NCBI GenBank assembly: GCA_021521415.1
Contig: JAIQDT010005806.1
Span: 62,001-126,000 of the forward strand
Source: Bidens hawaiensis
Taxonomy: Eukaryota; Streptophyta; Magnoliopsida; Asterales; Asteraceae
Direction: 5' to 3'
DNA length: 64,000 nucleotides
Shown here: positions 44,904 to 57,067 of the stretch, piece by piece
How the letters are laid out: each line of letters opens with the position of its first letter
Position numbering within the stretch: the stretch's first letter is position 1
Notes under the pieces: model-generated
Databases searched by the model: none
Told to the model about the DNA's origin: nothing
Seen by the model: only the letters and a program-made list of their open reading frames with translations
Program-made: the position numbers and the translations under genes

Positions 44904-45278
44904 TGTTGGGCCTAGTTTTGTGGTTTGAGCTTGTTTATATTTATTTCTTTGTATTTGGGCTTGGGTTTTGGGTATGCATGTAAACCGAGAACACTTATGT
45001 GTTCTCGGTGGGCTTGGTGTTGTTTGGGCCGGCCAATGATTGTTATCCCTATATATGGAGGTGTGATGTATAGGTTTATGGTTGTTCATTCTCATTATTG
45101 TCAAGTATTGTAAGTGCTTAAGCACCTGACGTATTCTAATATACACGTGTGTTTTGAAGCAATTCCGTGCTAGTTTACTTGTTACTATTCGTGTTCTTGA
45201 ATCAACGAGGATTGGTATTCTGCACCAATACTCGTTTGATTGATATCATATTGTAGTGATCCAGATTCGGGACTTACA
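44904..45278 (+). repeat. Element C 3' LTR (375 bp)
   Basis: TGTTGGGCC to GGGACTTACA. The CCGAGAAC hairpin is conserved (44984-44994 with 44999-45009). Confidence 0.93.
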
Positions 45279-45285
45279 ATTTGGT

Positions 45286-45300
45286 CCCCCCCCCCCCCCC
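45286..45300. repeat. C15 homopolymer
   Basis: Fifteen C in a row at the right flank of element C; length may be unreliable. Confidence 0.8.
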
Positions 45301-45433
45301 TCTAACGTTCATAAACGGCTAGTTTAAAAAAAATATTTTATTTATAAATACTAACACATTTTATCAATTTTCTACTCAAACAAATACTAAATTTCAATCA
45401 AATTTCATTAAAAAAATCTCTCCACTCTATACC

Positions 45434-45806
45434 ATGGAACCCTTCTCACATTTCACAAGCTCGAGCTCAAACCCGAACCCAAACCCGAACACAAGCTCGA
45501 GCTCAAACCCTAACCAAAACGCGAACACCAACTCAAACCCGTGGGATCCGGCCAAAGGTGGTGGGCTAGTATGCTCGCAAACAACGATAAACCTACCAAC
45601 CCTTTCTATGCCAACCAGCATCTACCCGCCATGCCTCCAAACGTACAAACCGTTTCCCAACGATATGTTTTATCGAATGCCAATGCCGTTTATGCCTCTG
45701 CTACCCCAAACCCAAACACATCAAACCCAAATACCCGAAACCCAAGTTTTCGAAGACTCAGTCTTAGGTGACGGTAAATGCAGCGCGATATTTTGGGCAG
45801 AAATAC
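45434..45806 (+). pseudogene. Unit G ORF, N-terminal part (NAM-associated/Myb-like protein), split by element E
   Basis: ATG 45434 opens a Ser/Asn/Pro-rich start (NPNPNPNTSSSS) followed by a Pro/Gln-rich segment and FWAEI, at which point element E enters after AATAC (45802-45806). The frame resumes at 54331 with RGKFFEIMGRG. Proteins of this type (plant GST-T3-like/NAM-associated C-terminal domain) are common as the DNA-binding ORF of Harbinger-related units; assignment is by motif memory. Confidence 0.6.
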
Positions 45807-47958
45807 TGTTACACCCGGACCAAAGGCGGCGGAACATGCCGGGGCGTAATGTATTTATTAGACAGTAGCTCAAAAGACACTAATTAAAGTGACAATAATC
45901 ATTTAATTTCGTTAACATTAAACAAGTACACAAATTACAATAGTTAAATCAAATAAATCGTTCTTTTGTGTAATATGAATAGATATCCTAAGGTCAAACT
46001 ATTGTCTTCAATCTTGAATAATATCAACTGCTTGTACTTGTAACATGTATAAAAATAGAGTTTGTCAACACGAATGTTGGTGAGAATGCATAAGTTTTAG
46101 TTTTTATATATAAAGAGAGAAATCATAATTCATATGTAAATGATGAGTATTACAACTCTTATGAAAATGTAAACAACTAAATAGATGTGGACCCGTTCTT
46201 ATTGATACGAAATCAAAGTACTTGGGTAATTGTATGATCATACTAGATGAGGATGAGATTCCAACCACCAAACATAAAATAAATAATTAAGCACATAGAG
46301 CATTATCATAGAGCATGCAATAATCACACATAAACATATATTGAACTGTGTTTTGAATAGATATGGAAATAAAACATGAGTAAAATTGAATAAAGTATAC
46401 ACGTTACCCCAAAATATAAAAGATGGAAAAAAAGGTATATAAACTCACCTTAATGAGTGGAAATTAATGATGAGACGACGGTAAGAAGATAAGATAGAGT
46501 CCTCGGAATACGTTGACAAAAGCTCCTAGTTAATATTAATATAATTAATTAAGATTAAAGAAATAATAACAAGGCGTATGACAGATATGGAATTTGATAG
46601 GGTTTAAACACAATTTTTAATATTATTAGTTTAATTTTCATAAATTTGTAAATAATATAGCTAGAGGGTAGAAATAGTTAAAAAGAAATAACGCGACACG
46701 ACATAACGGTTACAAATTAGTTTAAAAATAATTTTGGAGTCTTTTATAGTTAAACGCTCTTACTATTTTTATGATTATTATTGTTATTGTTATTAATAAT
46801 AATAATGTTATTATTATTATCATTATTAACGTTAGATACTTAAATAAATAAAATAGATTTTGTATATAATATATATATTAGATTAATTACGAAATAAAAT
46901 TTCAAAAGTACAAAATAACACAAAGCGGGAGGTTCGGTTTAACAAGTTAGTGTTTATATAGAGTTGTATTATCAAGAAAAAGGATTAAGAGAAATTAAAT
47001 AAAATAAAAACAATAACAAATAACAAACCGGGCCTGGGAGGGCTCGAACCCGCGCCCAGGCCGGTTCATGCGTTTAGCATAAACAGTGCTGGCCATCTGA
47101 GCCAGCACGGATGTTGATTAAATTGAGAGCTTGCAAATTAATAAACACAATGGTTTTTTTCTTGTTCTTCCCCAAATTGATATTAAACCCTAAAATCCGA
47201 ATTCAGTTTATTTGATCACCATCGTTTACATTTGATTTAGGGTTATTGTTGGTTGATTAAAAACGACACATAAACATGGAATAATTATCGGAGTTGATAA
47301 CGAATTGAATGAGAACGACCACCTGGGGTTCTTGGCTGAAACTCGATCAATAACGGGGTGCAGACGGCTCAAAAACTTGCAATTGATATATGGTTTGGAT
47401 TCGCGATGCTGAGAGGAGTGTGGGTATGAGTTTAATTGAATTTTAGACGAGTATATATAAGAATTTTAGAGAGGATTTGGCCGCGGATTGATTAGGCTGC
47501 GATTAGCTGTCAATTGGTAACAATTTACCATGTTTAAGGTGTTGGTTGACGCGGTTTTTGGTTAGGAATTGATTGGGGTTACATCATTTTCGTCAATTAA
47601 TCCGAGAATTAGGGGCTGCAACTAAGGAAAGAAAGGGTGACGGTGGTGGGTCGACGGGGAACGGAAGAGAGGAGGGGGGAATAGAATAATTTTTGCGATT
47701 AGGTCCCTGATGTTTGGGTGTGGAGACAGAAGAGGCAAAAACAAAAGTTATGGGTAGTTTTCGTACTAATCAAACATTTATAAAAATTTAATTAATAAAC
47801 ATAATCAAAACCGAGTGTCGGGTAATAACTAATTATCAAAATGAATAATAGATTAATGACGAACAACGATAGTCCGGGTAATAATAATATTACATAAATA
47901 AATAAATAATTTAAAACGAGCCGGGTTTTTTTGGGTCCGAAAATTGACGAATGTTACA
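45807..47958 (-). repeat. Element E 3' LTR (2152 bp)
   Basis: Minus strand TGTAACATTCGTC to GGGTGTAACA. AT-rich with ATT-rich simple stretches at 46760-46830, and a tRNA-like double hairpin at 47029-47108. Confidence 0.9.
47029..47108 (-). promoter_or_regulatory. tRNA-like segment with Pol III A and B boxes inside the LTR
   Basis: Minus strand: A-box-like TGGCTCAGATGG (47104-47093) and B-box GGTTCGAGCC (47050-47041), about 42 bases apart. The A box lies in the perfect hairpin GTGCTGGC/GCCAGCAC, the B box in GGCCTGGG/CCCAGGCC. The second LTR copy has the same at 53392-53471 with one change in the A box. It may be a tRNA relic or a real Pol III promoter. Confidence 0.6.
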
Positions 47959-49319
47959 GTATTCACAACTTTTTGAAAATTTCTTCCCGAAATTATAGAA
48001 AAAAACATAATATAAAAAAAGAATGTAATTGTTAAGATATCTTTTTTTGTTAAATATAACACAGATCATCAGGTGACCCGAATAACACTACAAACGGAAG
48101 ACATGATAAGGACACTTATATATAGGATGCACCAGCGGTGTATCCACCATGCCCTTATCACATCAATATTTGTACCGTTACCCAAAATTACCATCGGTTC
48201 CGAGTTATGACACACAACCGTATTCACCATGAGTTCCATGCGAGGATTTCGATAATTATGTGTGTACTCATAATTATTTAGATCGTCGCATGATGCACAT
48301 GGTTTGTCCCGTTGTGTGGGTTTGAAAACGTGGGGTAAAAGAAAAATTTTTATATCGATATCATTTGATCAAGAGAAATGAACTAAAAAATTGAATGAAA
48401 ATTGATGAACACAATTAACTAGTAAAATAATTCTAAAAAAATGACGAAATTGTTGAAGTTAACCATCGAGAGTAATAACAACAAAATGAAATAAATAGAT
48501 AGAGGAAAATTTTGAAATTATATAAATAACTAACACATGCGATGTAGAGAAAATACTTGAGATGAAGACAAAATTCACGCAGTAATAAATAAGTTCGTAC
48601 AACAAACGAATCACATAACTTATAAATATGATAATAGATAAGGTTTGAAACCAAGATTATAAAATCGATGAGATGAGGTAAGAGTACTGTGAGAATGTGG
48701 TGAGTTTGGAGAGTTTGGGTAGCCATGTATTAAAATATTAAAATAAAATTTGTACATGTGACTCCTATTTGATAACTATGTACAACACATGTTCATAGTC
48801 CCAAATTCCAACACGTTTGTAGGAAATCGGTTATAGGTAGTTTATGATACAAATACGATACTATTAGATAATTATGCACAGCACTGTGCACATAGTCCCG
48901 GTAGTTAACCGGTCATAGACCACTTAAATCATGATAATAAATTGTGTAATAATATATGGTGCACTAAACGACAAAATAGGAATAAATGAGTGATTGAACA
49001 CCATTACAAATAACCATAATTCTCATTCATAACAAAACTGGAGATTTAATGAAGTCAATACATTAGATTTAAATGAAAAGAACTAAATAAAATAAATGTC
49101 TTTTGCGTAGCATGTCTTCATAAAGGGTTAGGCTTAAACTTGGGAACCGTTGACGTAACACACTTGTCCTTGAGCACCTTGAGTAGCTTGGTTAACTTGA
49201 GGTTGGTTGACTGGTATTTGGTTGACTTGAATTGGTTGAATGGGTTGGGCTTGAATTGCTTGGATGGGTTGAGCTTGGATTGGTTGAAGTTGATTCATTT
49301 GGGCTTGGTAAGCTTGATA
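47959..49319 (-). other. Element E interior without recognised genes
   Basis: About 1.4 kb AT-rich sequence between the gag end and the 3' LTR. Nothing like pol is seen on either strand. The polypurine tract is not obvious next to 47958. Confidence 0.6.
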
Positions 49320-50456
49320 TTAAGCGGTTTGAGTTGGGTAGGATTGAATTTGGTTCATGTGTGTGAGTCTTGGGCGTGCATTGCGATAATGGCTAGGGTC
49401 TCCACAATTGTAACAAGCTCTAATAGTTGGGGGTGCTTGAGTAAACGATTTAGCATAAGGTAAAGTTTGGGGTGAGGTAAATGGTTGCATCATGAGTTGG
49501 TTGTGTTCACGACATGTGGTAAAGAGGTGACAAAACCGATTGCAATGGACGCATTGTCGACACTTGAGGTTAGGCGAATGGTGAAAGTTACATGTATTAC
49601 ATAATGGGTGGGGTCCTGTGTAGGGCTTCTTGGTGGGTTGGGTTTGCGATTGGGCCAAGACATAGTTTTGGGAATTGGAATTTCTTTTATTATTGCGGTA
49701 ATGAGGAGAGTTGTTGTGCTTGAAGGATTCGGGCTTAGAAGACTCGGGTTTGGGAGATTCGGGCTTGGGTTCTTTGGTGGGCTCGGATGCAGACTTATCA
49801 TTGGGCTTCTTGGAATTTTTCCGCGTTAAGGTCTTGGCCTTAACGTGGTTTTCGGTGAGGGTACCGGCTAAGGTGATGGCATTACAGAGGGTTTGAGGGT
49901 CACGACTTAGGACGGAATCTTGGATTTGCATAGGCAAACCCGAGATGTACTTGTCGATTGAACGTTCAGGGGGAGTGACCATGTGAGGGATGAGAAGGCT
50001 CAGTTCATGGAAACGATCGTTGTAGATGGCGTCATTTCCACCTTCTTGTTTCAAATTCCAAAACTCCTCTTCCAGCTTCCGAAGCTCATGTTTCGGGCAA
50101 AACTTCTTGAGCATGAGTTTCTTAAGGTCATCCCATGGCAAGGCCATGGCAACCTCAGCGCCAAGCGTGCGCTTCTCACCGTTCCACCAATTGAGGGCGT
50201 TCTTCTTGAGCATGATCGAGGTGTAAGTGGTTTTCTTGTCCTCAGGACATTCACAATGGAGTAATATGCTCTCCATTTCTTCGAACCATTGGAGGAGAAT
50301 GGTAGCACCGTCGATACCGAAGAATTCGGGCGGGTTGGCACTCTTGAATTGTTTGAGGGGGTATGCAATTGGGTTCGGAGTTGTGGATGATGAAGAAGCA
50401 TTCACAGTTTGCAATTGAGAGATGGTCGTTGGGAGGGCTTCCACGATGCCTTTAGC
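49320..50456 (-). pseudogene. Element E gag (Ty3/gypsy type), N-terminus lost
   Basis: An open frame with the Retrotrans_gag core (FFGIDGATILLQWFEEME, WNGEKRTLG, WDDLKKLMLKKFCP, LEEEFWNLKQEG), a Lys/Pro/Ser-rich linker and a knuckle CYNCGDPSHYRNAR whose last Cys is lost. No ATG precedes the gag core; the frame merely opens out of LTR sequence near 50516. The domain fits gypsy rather than copia. Confidence 0.85.
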
Positions 50457-50580
50457 AAAGGCGTCGTAAACATGCCGGGGCGTAACGTATTTATTGGACA
50501 GTAGCTCAAAAGACACTAATTAAAGCGACAATAAGCATTTAATTTCATTAACATTAATCAAGTACAAAAATTACAATAGT

Positions 50581-52303
50581 TGATGTGTTGTAAAACACAT
50601 TTACTTTCCGTATAATTTTTTATCATGTTTTAATTGCTTTTTAGTTTAATTATTAAGTTTTATGGTTTGTTTATGCTTGATTTTACAAAGTTGATTGTTT
50701 ACTTGTAGGTTATGAGGTTTGGTGGAAAAAAGAGTTAAAATTGAAGAGTTTAGGGGCTTAATTGGTCAACTTTCAAACCAATAAGTCAAGGCCCGACCCA
50801 AGCCCACATCTTAGAAGCCTTTTATAATATTATATGAAGTTAATTATTGGAGAAATCAGCCATTAGCCAGCCCTAATCCCGAATTCAAAAGAAAACCCTA
50901 GGCAGCTAAGACTTCCGATCGCAGCTACTGTAGCAGGAAGAAAAAAAGAAAAAAACGGCGGCTGTGGCGGCTGTGGAGGCTAGAGGAAGAAGAAGGAGGC
51001 TCGGGGTGATCTTGTACAGCTGCTAGGGACCTTATACATCATAAATCTCAGTCATATATCTTAAGTAATTCATCTATAAACTTTACTTTTTGTTCAAGAA
51101 CCCTAACTTTGTTAAATTGATCTTTTGATTTGAATTGTTTTGCAATTGATTGATAGTTTGACTTATAATTGATTGTGTTTGGATCTTGAATGAGTTTTAT
51201 AATGTTTATGATGATGTTTGTGATGTTTTTCTTAAGTATGCATGGCTGTCCAAAAGTGATGAGTAGCTAATCTTGCTTGTTCTACCTAGGATAGATGATT
51301 GTTGAGTAGTTTAAACTTGTATAATGGATTGTTAATGTTCAAGACTTAAATTATTGATGTAAAGTTTAACTAAACCATGAATTAGATTGTGTATGATGGC
51401 TGTGTTTTATTTGTTATTACTTATAATCCTCTTGCATTAGTTAATTGAATCGGTTTTGATTAATTGAATGCTTGTTAAGCTCTTTACTTGGTGTTTTGGG
51501 TTTATTTGTGGGAAGTACAACCATAGGGATAAGTGGGTAATATAATCATCTAAAATCAGTTAAAATACACCTTCTTTGAGACCGAGAGGTGATAAGAAGT
51601 AATATTGTCTCGTTGCTTTTACTTGTTAGAATTAAGACCGCGCGAGAGCGGGTTTTTGTCTTGTCAAGTTTGAGTGTTTATGTGCAATTAGTTGGTTTAA
51701 TTTGGGTTAAGTTAATTGTTCCTCTATCCTTGGTTGTGTAGTATTCGTTTCCATTAGGCTAGTGTGTCGGTGAGACCGAGAGGTGAGTCGTCATTTGAAC
51801 ACGTTAATAATTGTTTTCCGGTTTATTCTTTAAAATCAATTAAAATAAGTTAGAGATTGTTAGAGAGACTGAGAGGTAATTTGACTTTCTTAAACAAGTT
51901 TTAGTTGTGTCATATTTTATAACCGGTGTCTTGAATATTTTCAATCCGTTGTCTTATTATTTCTTTCAACATGATTCATTCCTAGGTAGACGTTCTTTAT
52001 ATTGAATTTAAACCGAAGTTTTCTTAAAGAGTTTTGTTAACAGTTTTCTTTTAATTAAGTTAAGTAGTTTAATAAATCTTAAATATTCTAAAATCATTTA
52101 AATAATATTTTGGTGAGTCTTAGTTAGAGTTTCGTAATTATAAACGTTTTCACGTGTCTTCGAGTTCGATATCCGGACTTTCCTTATCTGTGCTATACGC
52201 GATCGGTACACTTGCCGTTTGTGTGAACTAGGATAGATTGTTTGGTTTTTAAAGCTTAGTTGCGACTTGTGTTTAATATTTATATATATATTTTCGCACA
52301 TCA
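50581..52303. mobile_element. Solo LTR F (1723 bp) in element E's LTR
   Basis: Ends TGATGTG and CACATCA are perfect inverted heptamers, flanked by the duplication ATAGT (50576-50580 and 52304-52308). No coding sequence, primer site or tract inside. It holds three dispersed copies of GAGACYGAGAGGT (about 51578, 51771, 51863). Size and ends fit a solo LTR left by recombination; family unknown. Confidence 0.85.
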
Positions 52304-53391
52304 ATAGTTAAATCAAATAAATCGTTCTTTTGTGTAATATGAATAGATATCCTAAGGTCAAATTATTGTCTTCAATCTTGAATAATATCAACTACTTGTA
52401 TCTGTAACATGTATAAAAATAGAGTTTGTCAACACGAATGTTGGTGAGAATACATAAGTTTTAGTTTTTATATATAGAGAGAGAAATCACAATTCATATG
52501 TAGATGATGAGTATTACAGCTCTCTTATGAAAATGTAAACAACTAAATAGATGTAGACCCGTTCTTATTGATACGAAATCAAAGTACTTGGGTAAATGTA
52601 TGATCATACTAAATGAGGATAGATGAGGATGATATTCCAACCACCAAACATAAAATAAACAATTAAGCACATAGAGCATTATCATAGAGCATGCACTAAT
52701 CACACATAAACATATATTGAATTGTGTTTTGAATAGATGTGAAAATAAAACATGAGTAAAATTGAATAAGGTATACACGCTACCCCAAAATATAAAAGAT
52801 GGAAAAATGGGTATGTAAATCACCTTAACAAGTGGAAATAAATGATGAGATGACGGTAAGAAGATAAGATAGAGTCCTCGGAATACGTTGACAAAAGCTC
52901 CTAGTTAATATTAATATAATTAATTAAGATTAATGAAATAATAACAAGGCGTATGACGGATATGGAATTTGATAGGGTTTAAACACAATTTTTAATATCA
53001 TTAGTTTAATTTTCATAAATTTGTAAATAATATAGCTAGAGGGTAGAAATAGTTAAAAAGAAATAACGCGACACGACATATTGGTTACAAATCAGTTTAA
53101 AAATAATTTTGGAGTCTTTTATAGTTAAACGCTCTTACTATTTTTATGATTATTATTGTTATTGTTATTAATAATATTATTATTATTATTATTAATGTTA
53201 GATACTTTAATAAATAAAATAGATTTTGTATATAATATATATATTAGATTAATTACGAAAGAAAAGTTCAAAAGTACAAAATAACACAAAGCGGGAGGTT
53301 CGGTTTAACAAGTTAGTGTTTATATAGAGTTGTATTATCAAGAAAAAGGATTAAGAGAAATTAAATAAAAAAACAATAGCAAATAACAAAC

Positions 53392-53471
53392 CGGGCCTGG
53401 GAGGGCTCGAACCCGCGCCCAGGCCGGTTCATACGTTTAGCATAAACAGTGCTGGCCATCTGAACCAGCAC
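53392..53471 (-). promoter_or_regulatory. tRNA-like segment, second LTR copy of element E
   Basis: B box GGTTCGAGCC (53413-53404) and A-box-like TGGTTCAGATGG (53467-53456) on the minus strand, as in the other LTR. Confidence 0.55.
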
Positions 53472-54253
53472 GGATGTTGATTAAATTGAGAGCTTGCAAA
53501 TTAATAAACACAATGGTTTTTTTCTTGTTCTTCCCCAAATTGATATTAAACCCTAAAATCCGAATTCAGGTTATTAGATCACCATCGTTTACATTTGATT
53601 TAGGGTTATTGTTGGTTGATTAAAAACGATACAGAAACATGGAATAATTACCGGAGTTGATAACGAATTGAATGAGAACGACCACCTGGGGTTCTCGGCT
53701 AAAACTCGATCAATAACGGGGTGCAGACGGCTCAAAAACTTGCAATTGATATATGGTTTGGATTCGTGATGCTGAGAGGAGTGTGGGTACGAGTTTAATT
53801 GAATTTTAGACGAGTATATATAAGAATTTAGAGAGGATTTGGCCGCAGCTTGATTAGGCTGCGATTAGCTGTCAATTGGTAACAATTTACCATGTTTAGG
53901 GTGTTGGTTGACGCGGTTTTTGGTTAGGAATTGATTGGTTACATCATTTTCGTCAATTAATCCGAGAATTAGGGGCTGCAACTAAGGAAAGAAAGGGTGA
54001 CGGTGGTGGGTCGACAGGGAAGGGAAGAGAGGAGGGGGAATTGAATAATTTTTGCGATTAGGTCCCTGATGTTTGGGTGTGGAGACAGAAGAGGCAAAAA
54101 AAAAGTTATGGGTAGTTTTCGTACTAATCAAACATTTATAAAAATTTAATTAATAAACATAATCCAAACCGAGTGTCGGGTAATAATTAATTATCAAAAT
54201 GAATAATAGATTAATGACGAACAACGATAGTCCGGGTAATAATAATATTACAC

Positions 54254-54287
<34 letters not shown>

Positions 54288-54330
54288 AAACGAGTCGGGT
54301 TTTCGGGTCCGAAAATTGACGAATGTTACA

Positions 54331-55090
54331 AATACGTGGAAAGTTCTTTGAGATAATGGGTCGAGGTCACTACCGCGGGGATGATTCCGTCTCTAACAAA
54401 TGGAAGGCAATGGTTTTAAAAATGAACCACTTCTCCACAATTCACACTTGCCTTAAGAACAACTTAGGAAGCGGCAAGAACGACGCCGACCTTCTTAAGG
54501 CTGTGTTGAAACAATACAAGGGCCTTCATGGTCATCACTTCGGCATGGGGATGTTTGAAATTTGGAAGAAATGCACGAGCTCGCCAAAGTGGCATCTGAT
54601 CCCGACATCTTCACCGCGACCGTCCAAACGGTAAAAAACAACGTCTACTTCGGTCAATCAATCGCCGTCTAAAGCCGGGTCGAATGCTCGTTCTCAAATT
54701 AACTTAAACAAGATTGATCCTAATTTTGTTTTTGATGAACCGGATGAGTTGCCACGTTCTGTAGGAAGAGAAAGGGCCATGGCGGCTAGAGGTGGGGGAT
54801 CTTCGTCTAGAACGACATCCACGATGAGTTCCGACGTGAGCGTGCGGTTTGACAATTTGGAGCTTGCTCTTAAAGAGTTCCGCGGGGACAGAAAACACTT
54901 GAAATGGGAACTCAAGATAATACACGAAGAAAGAAAAGCGGTGCATGCGGAATACAAAGCCATGCATGAAGATAAAAAGAAGGCTAAATCGGAGCGACAA
55001 CGAGAGAAGGACTTCAAGCTCCTCGCAAAGGATTTCTCGCATCTAGATCCGGCCACGCGGTCGTTTTTGGAGAAAAAAAAGCAAGGATAA
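54331..55090 (+). pseudogene. Unit G ORF, C-terminal part (NAM-associated domain)
   Basis: From AATAC the frame reads RGKFFEIMGRG, SVSNKWKAM, then a region with AVLKQYKGLHG and IWKKC, breaks near 54600-54700, and continues in another frame with SARSQINLNK-like text, a Ser-rich linker and a charged coiled coil ending SFLEKKKQG at 55090. Pattern of the plant NAM-associated C-terminal family (PF14303 type). Confidence 0.65.
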
Positions 55091-55560
55091 TGGCAAAATA
55101 CGCAAAGGAGGACTCGGACGCCGAATAATAGTTCTATTTTTTTCTATTTGTATGTTTTTTGTATATTTTTCGTTTAATTAAGTTTGACTTTTATTATTTA
55201 ATTTAATATAGTTTGTATTTTATTATTAAAGTTTGTTCGTTTATTTAATTTAAAAAAAATTAAAAAAATTAAGGGGCTTCGAAGCCCCCTCACCATAGAG
55301 GCATCTTTGCGGTGGGGCCCCAGTGCCCACGTGGCGCTGACGTGGTACTGGGGAGGGGCTTCGAAGCCCCTCACCATAGAGGATGGTCTTATATGGATGT
55401 TAAAAATAATAATAAAATAATAAAAAGGTACAAATGGCTACAACACCACAACATCCCTAATACAAATATTACCCATTTACCGACTGAGTGTCACATGTCA
55501 CTTATCCCCCATTTTGTAGTCCCCCACTACACATAGCCTTAGAGAAGATAGGTGTTTTGA
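55091..55560 (+). other. Right part of unit G: AT-rich DNA with two palindromic repeats
   Basis: The palindrome GGGGCTTCGAAGCCCC occurs at 55273-55288 and 55355-55370, each followed by TCACCATAGAGG, giving a direct repeat with an 82-base period around a GC-rich core. The sequence up to about 55545 (CCCCCACTACACATAGCC) resembles MITE ends, but the matching left end was not identified. Confidence 0.5.
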
Positions 55561-56679
55561 TGTCACACCCCAAACCACGGCCTAAGCGTATGACACATGT
55601 TTTGGTACAACATTTGTAAATAAATCAGAGTTAGCGGATTAAAGCGGAAATATATTTTACGTGGATTAAAATATTATAATTACATAACAAAACACAGGAT
55701 TATAAAATACCCGTTTAGTGTTTATAAAAGATTACTTGTTTATACAAAACCACAATTTATATTTTAAAATTAACAAAATGATCCGAGCCATCAGATATCA
55801 AAGCACTTCGAGCATTCCAAGCTCCTAATCTTGATTAACTGCAAAATGTTTAGAAAAATACGCCAGCAACACATGCTGGTGAATAAGCTGAAGCATAAAA
55901 TATTTTCTTTACTTGATTACCCCTCGAGACATAACTTAGGTCCGACCCATCGTGACTTAGAAATAATCAAGTTATGAATCAAAACACAATTATAAACTTA
56001 AGTTATACACAAGACACCTCAGAAACACCGCAACATTCGACATTACTTAGGTACCATATGTAGACACATGATCACCCTCACTCGGACGTAACTTAGGTCC
56101 GACCCATGGTGGCAGAGGCTCATGACCAGGTGTGGTGCGGTGTGCCCACCGACTTTTTGCCACATATGTAATGATCCAAACAAACGTACACGACAGCCTG
56201 AGGGCTAGCGATTACTTTTGTTTATAATGTGTTAGAGATACGTAATCTCATGTAATTCATTTCATTTATTTGACTCGATTAATACAAGTTTATAAAGTTG
56301 GGCGTATTCACCTTTTCTTGAAAAGATCAGCTTCAATACATTGATCGATTCTTCCTTTCTTTGCTATCTCGCACCTATAGTACGAGTATAACTTTTTATT
56401 AATATCATATCTTTAATCCGGCTTGAGACCTCTAGTCTCTTTTGTATAATCTTTACCTCGATTATATTTTATTTCAAACCTTTAGTTTAAATATTCTTTC
56501 TTTTCTTTACAAGTTTAAAACCTTTAGTTTAACTTGTTTTACTTTTCTTTAAACACGTTTTCTTCTTCTCTAAGAAACATATACTTTTCTTTTACTTATT
56601 ATTTAAGAACAATAATAATAATAAACTTAATTAATAGTTATAACAAATAATTATATTATAATCACATTTCTTTCTTTTA
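55561..56679. repeat. LTR-like sequence, split by transposon H
   Basis: Starts TGTCACACCCCAAACC, the common start of plant gypsy LTRs. It has TAACTTAGGTCCGACCCAT twice (about 55929 and 56085). H enters at TTA 56677-56679, and the sequence resumes at 61061. No right end or partner LTR was found. Confidence 0.45.
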
Positions 56680-57067
56680 GGGGGTGTTTGGTACAGAGAA
56701 TGGAATTGTAGAGAAATGGAATAGAGAAATGGAATTGCAGAGAAAGGGAATTGGTCTGGAGAATGAGAATTGACTGTTCTGTTTGGTAGTACAGAGATTT
56801 CAGTAGAGAAATATAGCTGAGAATCATTTCTCTTGTTTGGTACATAGGAAATAAACAGAGAATTATATCAACTTTATCATTAGCACAAGTATTTTTTTCA
56901 TAACAAATATTTATTAAAAAATAAAAAACATATAAAAAGATGCATAAATTCCAACCAAAATATGCATTGATCAAACCAATTCACATACAAAACATAGTTT
57001 TTAAGCAAAAAACATCAACCATAGTTAAAACCAATTCACATACAAAACATACTTCAACCATACACAA

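Larger units (their letters stand above)
24270..45278 (+). mobile_element. Element C: Ty1/copia retrotransposon with third ORF, split by element D
   Basis: LTRs at 24270-24646 and 44904-45278 differ at about 12 bases plus a 2-base indel, so C is older than A and D. Primer site at 24649, gag 25277-28295, pol to 31724, spacer to 34249, ORF3 34250-36580 continuing at 44640-44875, polypurine tract 44889-44903. Without D (36581-44634) it is about 13 kb. Flanks share AATTT (24266-24270 and 45278-45282) if one terminal base on each side is counted as flank, so the target duplication is plausible but not clean. Same architecture as A/B but a different family. Confidence 0.92.
45807..54330 (-). mobile_element. 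Element E: gypsy-type gag-only retroelement with 2.1-kb LTRs, split by solo LTR F
   Basis: Left copy of the LTR 45807-47958; right copy from about 50456 to 50580 and 52309 to 54330. Perfect target duplication AATAC at 45802-45806 and 54331-54335. Minus-strand orientation is given by the gag frame. No protease, RT or integrase is found in the 2.5-kb interior. The 3' end of the 5' LTR, the primer site and the leader are missing, so gag runs into LTR sequence. Confidence 0.88.
50456..54330 (-). repeat. Element E 5' LTR, split by solo LTR F
   Basis: Homologous to 45819-47958. It lacks the last dozen bases of the LTR at its internal end and carries F at 50581-52303. Ends GAATGTTACA at 54330. Confidence 0.88.

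Noticed and set aside
45286..45300. C15 run as an i-motif or regulatory site
   Set aside because: More likely a homopolymer with uncertain length at an insertion flank.
46760..46840. ATT-rich stretch as matrix attachment or origin
   Set aside because: Ordinary simple-sequence DNA inside an LTR and repeated in the other LTR copy.
47029..47108. Functional tRNA gene
   Set aside because: D- and T-arm-like hairpins are present, but no proper acceptor stem or 7-base anticodon loop could be drawn.
47170..47260. Telomere-like TTTAGGG near 47239
   Set aside because: A single copy, also present in the second LTR of E; not an array.
54700..55056. Minus-strand frames opposite the G ORF
   Set aside because: Shadow of the coiled-coil coding strand.
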